11,172 nt of DNA. Origin: Pseudomonadota bacterium (GTDB taxonomy: Bacteria; Pseudomonadota; Alphaproteobacteria; Micropepsales; Micropepsaceae). The notes beneath the pieces are model-generated. The model was not told the origin of the DNA. It worked only from the letters and a program-made list of their open reading frames with translations, and made no database searches. Position numbers and translations under genes: made by a program. Within the stretch, counting starts at the first letter, position 1. Each line of letters starts with the position of its first letter. The DNA is taken from positions 1 to 11,172 of the forward strand of contig JANYBR010000034.1 in the NCBI GenBank assembly GCA_025360685.1, read 5' to 3'. Positions 1 through 6,779 of this stretch are shown in pieces.

Positions 1-233
1 GCCAGGCGCCGGAAGATCGGGATCGCCCGGTCGCAGCGTCCCTTCATGCGAAGATCTTCGGCGGTGCCTTCCGGGTCGGGCGGCGCTTGTTCGGCACGGC
101 TCGACACGTCGGCACCGCCCGGAACCGTATCGTCCGCTTTCGCCGGACCGCTCGCCCCGCCATATTGCGCGTGAGCCGGAACGGCCAGGCAGAACAGGGC
201 CGCCGCAGTCGCAATCATCGTCTTGTGCTTCAT
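1..233 (-). CDS. Exported protein, N-terminal part only (possible Sel1/TPR-type repeat protein)
   Basis: The frame opens at an ATG whose complement is at 231-233 and runs off the left edge, so only about 77 residues are visible. The first 22 or so residues form a clear Sec signal peptide: basic MKHK, a hydrophobic core ATAAALFCLAVP and a signal peptidase I site AHA-Q. After it comes a low-complexity, Pro/Ala/Asp-rich linker, as expected for a periplasmic or secreted protein. The last visible residues (EDLRMKGRCDRAIPIFRRLA) resemble the first helix of a Sel1 or TPR repeat, but this is a guess from a single fragment. The base at the start of the window is within the gene; the stop is not seen. 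It is in the same direction as the upstream permease gene, with a 138-bp gap. Confidence 0.7.
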   Translation of the reverse strand, partial: MKHKTMIATAAALFCLAVPAHAQYGGASGPAKADDTVPGGADVSSRAEQAPPDPEGTAEDLRMKGRCDRAIPIFRRL

Positions 234-264
234 CTGCTTTCACCCGTCGTCAGCAACCGTCGCC

Positions 265-308
265 CCGCCGTGGCGGCACTCTAGCAAATCGGGCCGCGCT
301 GCGCGCCC
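265..308. other. Two small GC-rich hairpins between the permease gene and the exported-protein gene
   Basis: CCGCC-GT-GGCGG at 265-276 and GGGC(C)GCGCTGCGC-GCCC at 291-308 can each fold. They lie in the 138-bp gap downstream of the permease gene (minus strand) and upstream of the exported-protein gene. Neither has a following T-run on either strand, so a factor-independent terminator is not supported. In such GC-rich DNA short stems are common by chance. Confidence 0.25.
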
Positions 309-371
309 ATTGTCCGGCGCCGGTTAACCAGGATCAACAGGCTGGCTGCGCCCGCCCGGCCGGCCTTGGCG

Positions 372-1688
372 CTAGTGTTCGGCAAAGAATTTGCCATCGG
401 GCGTGTCGATCAGCTTGCGCGGCACGAACAGGATGGTGGGAAGTATAAGCGCGTAGACCAGCGTCGTGGCGATGACGCAGGCGAGAAAGCCGCCATGATG
501 CTCGTAGAGATCGGTGCCCAGCAGGTTGCCGAAATTTCCGGCCAGCGCATACATGCTCCATGACATCATCATGAGCGTGCCCTCGAGCCCTTTGGGACAG
601 GAGCGTATCAGCAGGTCCATATAGGCCGCATTGGCCACGCCGCCCATCAGTCCCATCGGAACGGCGGCGAGCAGCACCGCATTGGCGGAATGAATGAAGA
701 GCAGCGGCACCATCTGGGGCACCGCGACGATCGTGCCCCACCACAGCAGCTTGTCGAGCGAATAGCGCGGGCTCAGATAGCCGAACAGCGCGAAGGTCGG
801 CACGAAGGCGATGTAGAAGATCGCGTTGTACGCGCCCCATTGGGCATCGCTCGCATGCAAGGTGTTCGACATATAGTATTGCAGCACCGTCTGCGTGCCG
901 GGCGCGAAATTCCACAGCAGCCAGGCGGTCAGCGCCGGATAGATCGGCCAGTGCCGCGCCAGACGCGCCAGGTCGGCGGGCAGATTGCGCTGCTTGCCGG
1001 TTTCGCTTTTCAAATGCGCGAACACCGCGTCGGGCTTCCACAAGCCGAACAGAGCGATCGCAGCCGTCACGATGGCGGCCAGCAGATACAGAACCCGGAT
1101 CGCGCCGTCGGCGCTCAGCTCTTCCAGCCAGCCGCTCAGAACGCCGCCCAGGAGCAGGGCCGCAAAGATCGTCACGCTGCCGGCGAAGTTCCAGATCGAG
1201 CTGATCTGGCCGGACATGGAGAGTTGCCGGCCGATGGTCGAGCCGAGGCCGTTCCACGCCCCCCACAGGAACAGGAACGAGAATGTGCCGAGCAGCGCGC
1301 TGGCCAAAAGGACCGGCTCGCTGACCGGAACGAAGGCAAACGTTGCAAATACAGCGGTGGAAAGCGCGCCGAAGAGGATGAAATAGCCGCGGTCGCCCAT
1401 GCCGAACGGATTCCAGAAATCGCGCACCATGCCGAACGCGAACGACAGGTAACCCGGAATGCCGGCCCACAGCGCGAAGGTGGCGAGCCCGTTGGCGGAC
1501 AGGTGCAGCTTGTTCTTGAGCACGAACGACAGCGGAATGACGTGAAAGCCGACCGCAGGCGAGATGAAATTCAAAGTGACGATCAGCACGCCGGCATAGA
1601 ACAGAATCCTGACGCGCCCGTTGCCGGCGGGACGCGCCGTGTCCGGTGCGGCCGGAACGGCGATGACGAGATGCGCGGGACTATCCAT
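372..1688 (-). CDS. MFS-type permease (possibly folate-biopterin/BT1-like)
   Basis: A 438-residue polytopic membrane protein with about 12 hydrophobic segments starting near residue 28 (ILFYAGVLIVTLNFISPAVG). A charged RDFWNPFGMGDR loop at residues 89-100, after the second segment, sits where MFS proteins carry their conserved cytoplasmic loop. This loop and the overall pattern remind me of BT1/folate-biopterin-like MFS proteins, but the substrate cannot be read from the sequence. I chose the ATG with complement at 1686-1688 because GGATGGAGC lies just upstream; a GTG eight codons further up (1710-1712) stays in frame but falls inside a small upstream ORF. The start overlaps the stop of that ORF (ATGGATAG), so translation is probably coupled to it and, through it, to vapC. 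The protein is full length and ends in a charged cytoplasmic tail. Confidence 0.82.
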   Translation of the reverse strand: MDSPAHLVIAVPAAPDTARPAGNGRVRILFYAGVLIVTLNFISPAVGFHVIPLSFVLKNKLHLSANGLATFALWAGIPGYLSFAFGMVRDFWNPFGMGDRGYFILFGALSTAVFATFAFVPVSEPVLLASALLGTFSFLFLWGAWNGLGSTIGRQLSMSGQISSIWNFAGSVTIFAALLLGGVLSGWLEELSADGAIRVLYLLAAIVTAAIALFGLWKPDAVFAHLKSETGKQRNLPADLARLARHWPIYPALTAWLLWNFAPGTQTVLQYYMSNTLHASDAQWGAYNAIFYIAFVPTFALFGYLSPRYSLDKLLWWGTIVAVPQMVPLLFIHSANAVLLAAVPMGLMGGVANAAYMDLLIRSCPKGLEGTLMMMSWSMYALAGNFGNLLGTDLYEHHGGFLACVIATTLVYALILPTILFVPRKLIDTPDGKFFAEH

Positions 1689-1797
1689 GCTCCATCCGCA
1701 ACAACTCTGCACCGTCGGCGGCGCTCAGGTCGAGATGCGAGGCGATGGTGTCGGTCGTCGCATTCGATGGCGAGTTCGACCGCGCCGCATCGTCCAT
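1681..1797 (-). CDS. Small 38-codon ORF coupled to vapC and the permease
   Basis: Read on the minus strand, an ATG overlaps the vapC stop by one base (TGATG, 1795-1799) and the frame runs 38 codons to a TAG at 1681-1683. That TAG lies inside the first codons of the permease gene (ATGGATAG), so the ORF exactly bridges the two genes. The peptide begins MDDAARSNSP and ends ADGAELLRMEHG; it is acidic and soluble, with no membrane segment, signal peptide or Cys cluster. I do not recognise a family. The overlap at both ends is what a translationally coupled gene looks like. It could also be a short bridging ORF that only keeps ribosomes running into the permease, or chance. Confidence 0.42.
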   Translation of the reverse strand: MDDAARSNSPSNATTDTIASHLDLSAADGAELLRMEHG

Positions 1798-2189
1798 CAC
1801 GCGTTCCAGTTCTCGAGCACGAGGCCCGGAATGTCATTGAAATCGGCGATATTGTTCGTCACCAGGATGGACCTCGTGCTGATCGCGTGGGCGGCGATCA
1901 GATGATCGAAATCGTGCGCCTTGATCCGCCCGACTTGCGCGACGATTGAACCATAAGCTTCGGCGGCTTTGGCATCGAAAGGCAAGATCGGAATGTACTT
2001 CAGCAAGATCTGATGGCGTTCCCGGCGCAACGCAACCGCAGAAAGCCTCGCATCGAGGCCGCGCTGCAGTTCGGCCAAAGACAGGGCCGACATGAAGATT
2101 TCACTGCTGTGTTCGGCGAATTTGTCGAGCACGACGTCCGTGCCGTCGCGAGCGTGAATGAAAATGTTGGTGTCGATGAGGTAGGCCAA
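1797..2189 (-). CDS. vapC: VapC-type PIN-domain ribonuclease toxin
   Basis: A 130-residue single PIN domain, the usual VapC length. The Mg2+-binding acidic residues are in place: D6 in LIDTN, E40 in LAELQRG, D95 in AHDFDHLIAAHA, and D116 in the C-terminal NNIADF segment. Proteins of this family cut RNA, often initiator tRNA or a specific rRNA loop, and are held inactive by the paired VapB; the target here is unknown. The frame starts with TTG (complement at 2187-2189), the only start giving the canonical N-terminus (AYLIDTN). It follows the vapB stop by 8 nt with only a weak GAG-type ribosome site. The weak start codon would keep toxin below antitoxin. The active-site set appears complete, so the toxin is probably functional. 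Confidence 0.93.
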   Translation of the reverse strand: MAYLIDTNIFIHARDGTDVVLDKFAEHSSEIFMSALSLAELQRGLDARLSAVALRRERHQILLKYIPILPFDAKAAEAYGSIVAQVGRIKAHDFDHLIAAHAISTRSILVTNNIADFNDIPGLVLENWNA

Positions 2190-2197
2190 TCGCGATC

Positions 2198-2431
2198 TCA
2201 GTCGTCAGCCGTGTCGCGCGTAATGGTTCTGTCGATTTCCTCGACGGTGGATGGTTTGGGCAGCCGGCGCAGCTCGTCAACCATGGCTTTCAGATCCTGG
2301 CGCGCCGGACAGATCGTGACCACGTCGCCGGTGCGCGTGATTTCGAGCTCCGCGTTCATGTCGGCAAAGGCGATTTCCGCCGGGATGCGGACCGCCTGGC
2401 TGTTGCCGGATTTGAAGGCCTTTGTGCGCAT
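2198..2431 (-). CDS. vapB: VapB-type antitoxin with AbrB/MazE-like DNA-binding domain
   Basis: A 77-residue protein. Residues 3-45 form a swapped-hairpin AbrB/SpoVT-type domain (KAFKSGNSQAVRIPAEIAF is typical of this COG4456-like VapB group), which binds DNA as a dimer. The C-terminal part (about 46-77, Leu/Asp/Glu-rich, ending DTADD) would wrap the toxin. It starts with ATG and is followed by vapC after 8 nt, the usual antitoxin-first order. Autoregulation with VapC is expected from the family; the AT-rich palindrome 35-50 bp upstream is the obvious candidate operator. No frameshift or missing part is seen. Confidence 0.92.
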   Translation of the reverse strand: MRTKAFKSGNSQAVRIPAEIAFADMNAELEITRTGDVVTICPARQDLKAMVDELRRLPKPSTVEEIDRTITRDTADD

Positions 2432-2454
2432 GGCGGCTTCATCGCATGAGTTTG

Positions 2455-2570
2455 TCGCGATGTCAATACATGTATATACATTGTCATTTATTCAGGTGCT
2501 GACAGGAGTTATATTTCACAATCGTTTGAAGTTGTTTTCCTTCAATCACACAAATTCTCTGTAGAGTATT
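2455..2570. other. AT-rich divergent intergenic region
   Basis: The gap between vapB (minus) and the DUF2849 gene (plus) is markedly AT-rich compared with the rest of the window. Besides the vapB operator it holds an inverted repeat TTGAAG (2526-2531) / CTTCAA (2540-2545) with an 8-nt spacer. Promoters for the plus-strand sulfite-reduction genes must lie here, since they have no other upstream space, but no pair of -35/-10 boxes with 16-18 bp spacing is convincing. The composition fits a horizontally gained vapBC module or simply a promoter-dense divergent region. Confidence 0.4.
2461..2481 (-). promoter_or_regulatory. Candidate vapBC promoter and operator
   Basis: Read on the minus strand, a perfect -35 hexamer TTGACA (2466 to 2461) adjoins overlapping palindromes ATGTATATACAT (2470-2481) and ATACATGTAT (2466-2475). 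With a 17-bp spacer the -10 would be GATGAA (2443-2438), a poor match, and transcription would begin almost at the vapB ATG, implying a leaderless or very short leader. The palindromes are the likely VapBC binding site. The TTGACA and symmetry are seen; binding is inferred from the family. Confidence 0.5.
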
Positions 2571-2603
2571 GAAGTCCGCGCAGCGGCATGTGATCTACAA
2601 GCA

Positions 2604-2984
2604 ATGGCCGCGCCCGTCCCGCAGATGCTGACCGCCAACCGTCTGGTCGATGGCGATGTACTCTATTGGAAAGGCGGCGAATGGGTGTTGGCGCTGAAGG
2701 ACGGCGACGTCTTTGCCGATCCGAAAGCGGCTGATGCGGCGCTCGCCGCGGCGCAGAAATCCGTGGCGGGAAACGCGGTGGTGAACCCGTACCTGTTCGA
2801 TGTGAAGACCGACGCGAAGGGCATCCATCCGGTGAAGGAGCGCGAAATCATCCGCGCTGCCGGGCCGACGGTGCGCTTCGATCTCGGCAAGCAGGCAGGG
2901 CAGAAGACGGAAAACAGAATACAGGAATCGGAAGCAAACAACCGGCCACGTGGGCCGTTCAAGAGTCCGCCCTATGAGATTTGA
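2604..2984 (+). CDS. DUF2849 family protein, sulfite-reductase-associated, with extended C-terminus
   Basis: Residues 8-97 match the DUF2849 pattern as I know it: MLTANRLVDGDVLYW near the start, NPYLFDV at 61-67, and a closing segment REIIRAAGPTVRFDLGKQ at 80-97. This small soluble family is commonly encoded directly before the nitrite/sulfite reductase gene in alphaproteobacteria. Its biochemical role is not established; a part in siroheme or sulfite reductase function is inferred from location. The ATG at 2604 is the first start after an in-frame TAG at 2562-2564. Residues 98-126 are unlike the family: Gln/Asn/Arg-rich and encoded by the left arm and loop of an inverted repeat, so this tail probably came from a repeat insertion. 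cysI starts 50 nt downstream. Confidence 0.8.
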   Translation: MAAPVPQMLTANRLVDGDVLYWKGGEWVLALKDGDVFADPKAADAALAAAQKSVAGNAVVNPYLFDVKTDAKGIHPVKEREIIRAAGPTVRFDLGKQAGQKTENRIQESEANNRPRGPFKSPPYEI

Positions 2985-3017
2985 TTTTCTGATCCCCGTT
3001 CTCTGTGTTCTGTTCTC
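2910..3017. repeat. Imperfect inverted repeat spanning the DUF2849 3' end and the cysI leader
   Basis: The 22 bases at 2910-2931 match the reverse complement of 2996-3017 at 17 of 22 positions (GAAAACAGAATACAGG against GAGAACAGAACACAGA, and so on). Between the arms sits a second stem, CGGCC-ACGTG-GGCCG (2943-2957). The arms are A/G-rich on one strand and C/T-rich on the other, unlike the codon usage around them. The left arm is translated as the tail of the DUF2849 protein, and the right arm lies 18 bp before the cysI start. This looks like a small palindromic element in the intergenic zone that extended the upstream reading frame. It may also act as a transcript structure before cysI. Confidence 0.5.
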
Positions 3018-3034
3018 CGGCGAGCGAGCAATGC

Positions 3035-4690
3035 ATGTATCGCTATGACGAGTTCGACGCGAAGTTCGTCGCCGAGCGCGTGGCGCAGTTCCGCGGCCAG
3101 GTGGCGCGGCGCCTTTCGGGCGAACTGAACGAAGACCAGTTCAAGCCGCTGCGCCTGATGAACGGGCTTTATCTGCAACTGCACGCCTACATGCTGCGCA
3201 TCGCCGTGCCCTATGGAACCCTGTCGGCGAAGCAGATGCGCATGCTGGCGCACATCGCGCGCAAATACGATCGCGGCTATGGCCACTTCACCACGCGCCA
3301 GAACATCCAGTTCAACTGGCCCAAGCTGGTGGACGTGCCCGACATCCTCGCCGATCTCGCCTCCGTCGAGATGCACGCGATCCAGACCAGCGGCAACTGC
3401 ATCCGCAATGTCACGGCCGATCATTTCGCCGGTGCCGCCGCCGACGAGATCGAGGATCCGCGCCCGATCGCCGAGATCATCCGGCAATGGTCGAGCCTGC
3501 ATCCCGAATTCGTCTACCTGCCGCGCAAGTTCAAGATCGCGGTGAGCGGCAGCGCACATGACCGCGCGGCGCTGAAGTTCCACGACATGGCGGTGGAGAT
3601 CGTGAAGAACGATTCGAATGAAGTCGGCTATCGCGTGCTGGTCGGCGGCGGCATGGGCCGCACGCCCTATGTCGGCTATGTGGTCGGCGAGTTCGTCGCC
3701 AAGCCCGACATCCTCGCCTTCCTCGAAAGCGTGATGCGCGTCTACAACCAGTCTGGGCGACGCGACAATATCTACAAGGCGCGCGTCAAGATTTTGGCGG
3801 CCGCACTCGGGCCGGAGGAAATGCGCACCCAGGTGATGCGCGAATTCATCGAGATCAAAGCCAAGGGCACATTGCAGCTTCCGGCGGACGAACTGGCGCG
3901 CATCGATGCCTATTTCGCTCCGCCCAAATTCGAAAGGCTTTCCGATGATATGCCGAAGCTCGGTCGCGACTTTGACAATTGGGTCAAGACCAATGTGCAC
4001 AAGCATCGCGCCAGCGGCTATGCCATCGCGACGATCTCGCTGAAACCCATCGGCGGGGTGCCCGGCGATGCCAGCGATGAGCAAATGGATGCGTTGGCCG
4101 ATCTGATGGACAAGTTCGGCATCGCGGAAATCCGCGTCAGCCATGAACAGAACCTGGTCCTGCCGCATGTGAAGAAGCGCGACCTGCCGGCGATCTTCGC
4201 AGCGCTGGGCGAACTAGGTCTCGCCACGCCGAACGCCGGACTGATTACCGACATCATCGCCTGCCCCGGGCTCGACTATTGCGACCTCGCCAATGCGCGC
4301 TCGATCCCCATCGCGCAGGACATCGCCAAACGTTTCGCGGATCTCGACCGCCAGCACGAGATCGGCGAATTGAAGATCAAGATCTCCGGCTGCATCAATG
4401 CCTGCGGCCATCATCATGCGGGGCACATCGGCATTCTCGGCGTCGACAAGAAGGGCGTCGAATACTACCAGCTGCAGCTCGGCGGCTCGGGCGCCGAAGA
4501 CGCCAGCATCGGCGACATCATGGGTCCGGGTTTCGGCGAACACGAGATCGGCCCGGCGGTGGAGCGCGTGGTGAAGGCGTATCTGATGCTGCGCAAGGAC
4601 GGCGAACGTTTCCTCGACACCTATCGCAGGGTCGGCATGGAGCCGTTCAAGAACATGGCGTACCTGGATCAGCTCCATGCCGCTCATTAA
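3035..4690 (+). CDS. cysI: Sulfite (nitrite/sulfite) reductase hemoprotein, siroheme and 4Fe-4S
   Basis: A 551-residue protein of the nitrite/sulfite reductase family, which reduces sulfite to sulfide by six electrons for cysteine synthesis. The two-fold ferredoxin-like and siroheme domains are present. The siroheme-side motif FTTRQNIQFNW is at residues 85-95 and SGNCIRN at 119-125. The 4Fe-4S/siroheme ligands are C410 and C416 (CPGLDYC, C-x5-C) with C453 and C457 (CINAC, C-x3-C). I chose the ATG at 3035 because it gives the MYRYDEFD N-terminus usual in alphaproteobacteria; an in-frame GTG at 3005 would add ten residues from the repeat. GGCGAGCGAG upstream is a plausible ribosome site. It overlaps the next gene by 14 bases. 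The electron donor (ferredoxin or an NADPH flavoprotein) is not encoded nearby, and sulfite versus nitrite is decided here mainly by context. Confidence 0.93.
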   Translation: MYRYDEFDAKFVAERVAQFRGQVARRLSGELNEDQFKPLRLMNGLYLQLHAYMLRIAVPYGTLSAKQMRMLAHIARKYDRGYGHFTTRQNIQFNWPKLVDVPDILADLASVEMHAIQTSGNCIRNVTADHFAGAAADEIEDPRPIAEIIRQWSSLHPEFVYLPRKFKIAVSGSAHDRAALKFHDMAVEIVKNDSNEVGYRVLVGGGMGRTPYVGYVVGEFVAKPDILAFLESVMRVYNQSGRRDNIYKARVKILAAALGPEEMRTQVMREFIEIKAKGTLQLPADELARIDAYFAPPKFERLSDDMPKLGRDFDNWVKTNVHKHRASGYAIATISLKPIGGVPGDASDEQMDALADLMDKFGIAEIRVSHEQNLVLPHVKKRDLPAIFAALGELGLATPNAGLITDIIACPGLDYCDLANARSIPIAQDIAKRFADLDRQHEIGELKIKISGCINACGHHHAGHIGILGVDKKGVEYYQLQLGGSGAEDASIGDIMGPGFGEHEIGPAVERVVKAYLMLRKDGERFLDTYRRVGMEPFKNMAYLDQLHAAH

Positions 4691-5186
4691 GCTGGCCGGG
4701 CACGGCCAAAACGCTGCGGTCGTCGCCGATCCGTTCGCGCGCGTGGCCGACGATGCCGCGTTGCCCGCGGATGGCGGCGCGATCGTGACGCTGACGCGTT
4801 TTCGCAAGGATCGCGATGCGCTGTTGGCGCGCAATGCGCCGATCGGCGTGCAGCTCAAGTCGGACGAGTCGCCCGAGCAGCTCGGCGACGACGTGCATCG
4901 CCTGTCGGTGGTGGTGATCGAGTTTCCCAAGTTCCGCGACGGGCGCGGTTTTTCCTGGGCGCGCATGCTGCGCACGCGGCTGAATTTCAGCGGCGAAGTG
5001 CGCGCCACCGGCGATTTTCTCTACGACCAGATCGCCTATCTGCACCGCACCGGCTTCGATGCCTTCGACGTTCCGGAAGGCTTTTCACTCGCCGAGTTCA
5101 GCAAAGCGCTGTCCGAGATGAGCAGCGTCTACCAACCCAGCGCCGACGGCCGCAAAACAATCCGCGAGTTGCGCGCGGGGAAGTAG
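4677..5186 (+). CDS. DUF934 family protein, sulfite-reduction accessory
   Basis: A 169-residue soluble protein. The conserved DUF934 core is at residues 78-131: VVVIEFPKFRDGRGFSWARM, then RTRLNFSGEVRATGDFLYDQ, then FDAF. The family is regularly encoded right after cysI and before cysH in proteobacteria and is thought to help sulfite or APS reduction, but no reaction is proven as far as I know. The ATG at 4677 lies 14 bases inside cysI, so translation is very likely coupled to it. The N-terminal 35 residues are more variable, as usual. No cysH follows; the unit ends at a hairpin and a repeat. Confidence 0.88.
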   Translation: MPLIKLAGHGQNAAVVADPFARVADDAALPADGGAIVTLTRFRKDRDALLARNAPIGVQLKSDESPEQLGDDVHRLSVVVIEFPKFRDGRGFSWARMLRTRLNFSGEVRATGDFLYDQIAYLHRTGFDAFDVPEGFSLAEFSKALSEMSSVYQPSADGRKTIRELRAGK

Positions 5187-5198
5187 GTTCGGAGCGAA

Positions 5199-5230
5199 AT
5201 GGATAGGACGGGAACGCGCCCGCCATCCAT
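5199..5230 (+). terminator. Candidate transcript-end hairpin after the sulfite-reduction genes
   Basis: ATGGAT (5199-5204) pairs with ATCCAT (5225-5230), and inside it CGGG (5209-5212) pairs with CCCG (5219-5222). The structure begins 12 bases after the DUF934 stop. It lacks a T-run, so if it ends transcription it probably does so with Rho or simply protects the mRNA end. Confidence 0.35.
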
Positions 5231-5304
5231 CCTTCGACAAGCTCAGGATGAGGAATAGGAATTGGCCCTCACCCTGAGCCCTTCATCCTGAGCCTGTCGA
5301 AGGA
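5230..5304. repeat. REP-like palindromic element (CCTTCGACAAG type)
   Basis: The 24 bases at 5230-5253 match the reverse complement of 5281-5304 at 22 of 24 positions, starting TCCTTCGACA and ending AGGATGA. The 27-bp spacer repeats a CCTGAGCC piece. The sequence CCTTCGACAAGCTCAGGATG and its complement are, as I recall, very frequent intergenic repeats in alphaproteobacteria such as sphingomonads. It sits between the DUF934 gene and the next plus-strand gene, where it could form a large stem and separate the two transcripts. Confidence 0.75.
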
Positions 5305-5398
5305 CGAAGGGCGGGGGCCGATGCAAATCTCCCACCCCCTGTGACAGCGCTCCGGATTTCCCACACAGTGCGGTGGACAAATCGGCCGGGGAGCGTGC

Positions 5399-6730
5399 AT
5401 GAGCGAGGCAGCAGCAATCGGTGTGAAAGCGAACCCGCCGCGCGCCGTTCCCATCCGCCATGTCGCCGCCGTATCCGTTGGCAACGCGCTCGGCTTCTAC
5501 GACTTCCTCACCTATGTCTATTTCGCGGTCTATATCGGCCACGCCTTCTTTCCCGCAACCAACCAGACCGCGAGCCTGCTCAGCACCTATGGCGCGTCGT
5601 TCGTCGGTTTCCTGGCGCGGCCGGTCGGAGCCATGATCATCGGCCCGATGGGCGACCGCATCGGCCGCAAGATGGCGATGATGCTGTCCTTCACCCTGAT
5701 GGGCATCGGCGTGATCGGCGTGGCCCTGACCCCGTCCTATGCGCGGATCGGGATCGCAGCCCCGATCCTGGTGATCGTCTTTCGCCTGGTGCAGGGATTC
5801 GCACTAGGCGGCGAAGTGGGACCGACGACGGCGTATCTGATCGAAGCCGCTCCACCGCTGCGGCGCGGATTCTACGCGTCGCTGCAATATGCGACGCAGG
5901 ACGCCGGCGTGCTCGCGGCCGGGCTGATCGGAACCGTGCTGGCGGCGAGCCTCAGCGCCGATCAGTTGCAGGATTGGGGCTGGCGCCTCGCCATGCTGAT
6001 CGGTGCGTTGATCGTGCCGTTCGGACTGTGGCTGCGGCGCAGCCTACCGGAAACCCTGCACGCCGCGGACGATGCGGCGCTCGCGCCCGACGCCACGATG
6101 GGTGTCACGACGCCAAAGCCCGGCTTGCGGCCCTACACCGCTTTGATCGTCTATGGGTTGATGATGCTGACCTCGGGCACGATCGGCAGCTATGTCGCAA
6201 GCTATATGACCACGTTCGCGCTCACCACCTTGCGGCTGCCCGCGACGGTGGCGTTTGGGGTGATCATCGTCAACGGGCTGTTCAATGTGCTCTTCGAGCC
6301 CATAAGCGGGCTTCTTTCGGACCGTTTCGGGCGCAAGCCGGTGATGCTGATTCCCGGGTTCATGTTGCTGGTGTGCATCTATCCGGCGTTCTGGATGATC
6401 GCGCACTATCGCACCATGTTCGTCTTCTATGCCGCGATCGCGGTGGTGACGATCCTTGGCGCGCTGAGCTCGCCGCCGGTGGTGACGACCTTGACGGAGT
6501 CGCTGCCGAAGAACGTCCGCTCCGGCGTGGTGTCGACGGTCTATGCATTTGCCATTTCGATCTTCGGCGGCTCGACGCAGTTCATGCTGACCTGGCTGCT
6601 GGCCGTCACCGGCAGCCCGCTGACCCCCGCCTACTACTGGATGTTCGCGTTGCTGTTCGGCCTGAGCGCGATGGTGCTGGTGAAGGAATCCGCGCCGGTG
6701 AAAGTGGGGCGTCCCTCGGTCTCGCGTTAA
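5399..6730 (+). CDS. MFS transporter of the metabolite:H+ symporter (MHS) type
   Basis: A 443-residue, 12-helix inner-membrane transporter. The first helix carries VGNALGFYDFLTYVYFA (27-43), the form seen in MHS members such as citrate, tricarballylate and shikimate symporters. MFS motif A occurs twice, as GDRIGRK at 85-91 and SDRFGRK at 307-313. RLVQGFALGGEVGP at 129-142 is the typical helix-4 motif of the family. Proton-driven uptake of an organic acid is the likely role, and citrate/tricarballylate-like acids are my best guess. The ATG at 5399 has a good ribosome site GGGGAG six bases upstream. It converges with the Rieske oxygenase gene, which may act on the imported compound, but there is no direct proof of a link. 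Confidence 0.88.
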   Translation: MSEAAAIGVKANPPRAVPIRHVAAVSVGNALGFYDFLTYVYFAVYIGHAFFPATNQTASLLSTYGASFVGFLARPVGAMIIGPMGDRIGRKMAMMLSFTLMGIGVIGVALTPSYARIGIAAPILVIVFRLVQGFALGGEVGPTTAYLIEAAPPLRRGFYASLQYATQDAGVLAAGLIGTVLAASLSADQLQDWGWRLAMLIGALIVPFGLWLRRSLPETLHAADDAALAPDATMGVTTPKPGLRPYTALIVYGLMMLTSGTIGSYVASYMTTFALTTLRLPATVAFGVIIVNGLFNVLFEPISGLLSDRFGRKPVMLIPGFMLLVCIYPAFWMIAHYRTMFVFYAAIAVVTILGALSSPPVVTTLTESLPKNVRSGVVSTVYAFAISIFGGSTQFMLTWLLAVTGSPLTPAYYWMFALLFGLSAMVLVKESAPVKVGRPSVSR

Positions 6731-6779
6731 ATCGATCCGTCACGGACAACCGCCGCTGGTCGGCCGCCCGCCATGAGGT

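Noticed and set aside
690..1949. A 419-codon plus-strand frame opposite the permease and vapC
   Set aside because: Gln/Arg-rich antisense product without motifs; the minus-strand frames encode a membrane protein and a PIN domain.
3005..3034. Upstream GTG start for cysI
   Set aside because: It adds residues from the repeat arm, while the ATG at 3035 gives the standard MYRYDEFD beginning.
2972..4168. A 398-codon open frame on the minus strand opposite cysI
   Set aside because: It is antisense to a clear sulfite reductase gene, is His/Asp/Arg-rich in the way GC-rich antisense frames are, and shows no family motif.
6731..6779. Terminator between the convergent symporter and Rieske genes (TCCG-TCA-CGGA at 6736-6746)
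   Set aside because: A stem of only four to five bases without a T-run on either strand; too weak to call.
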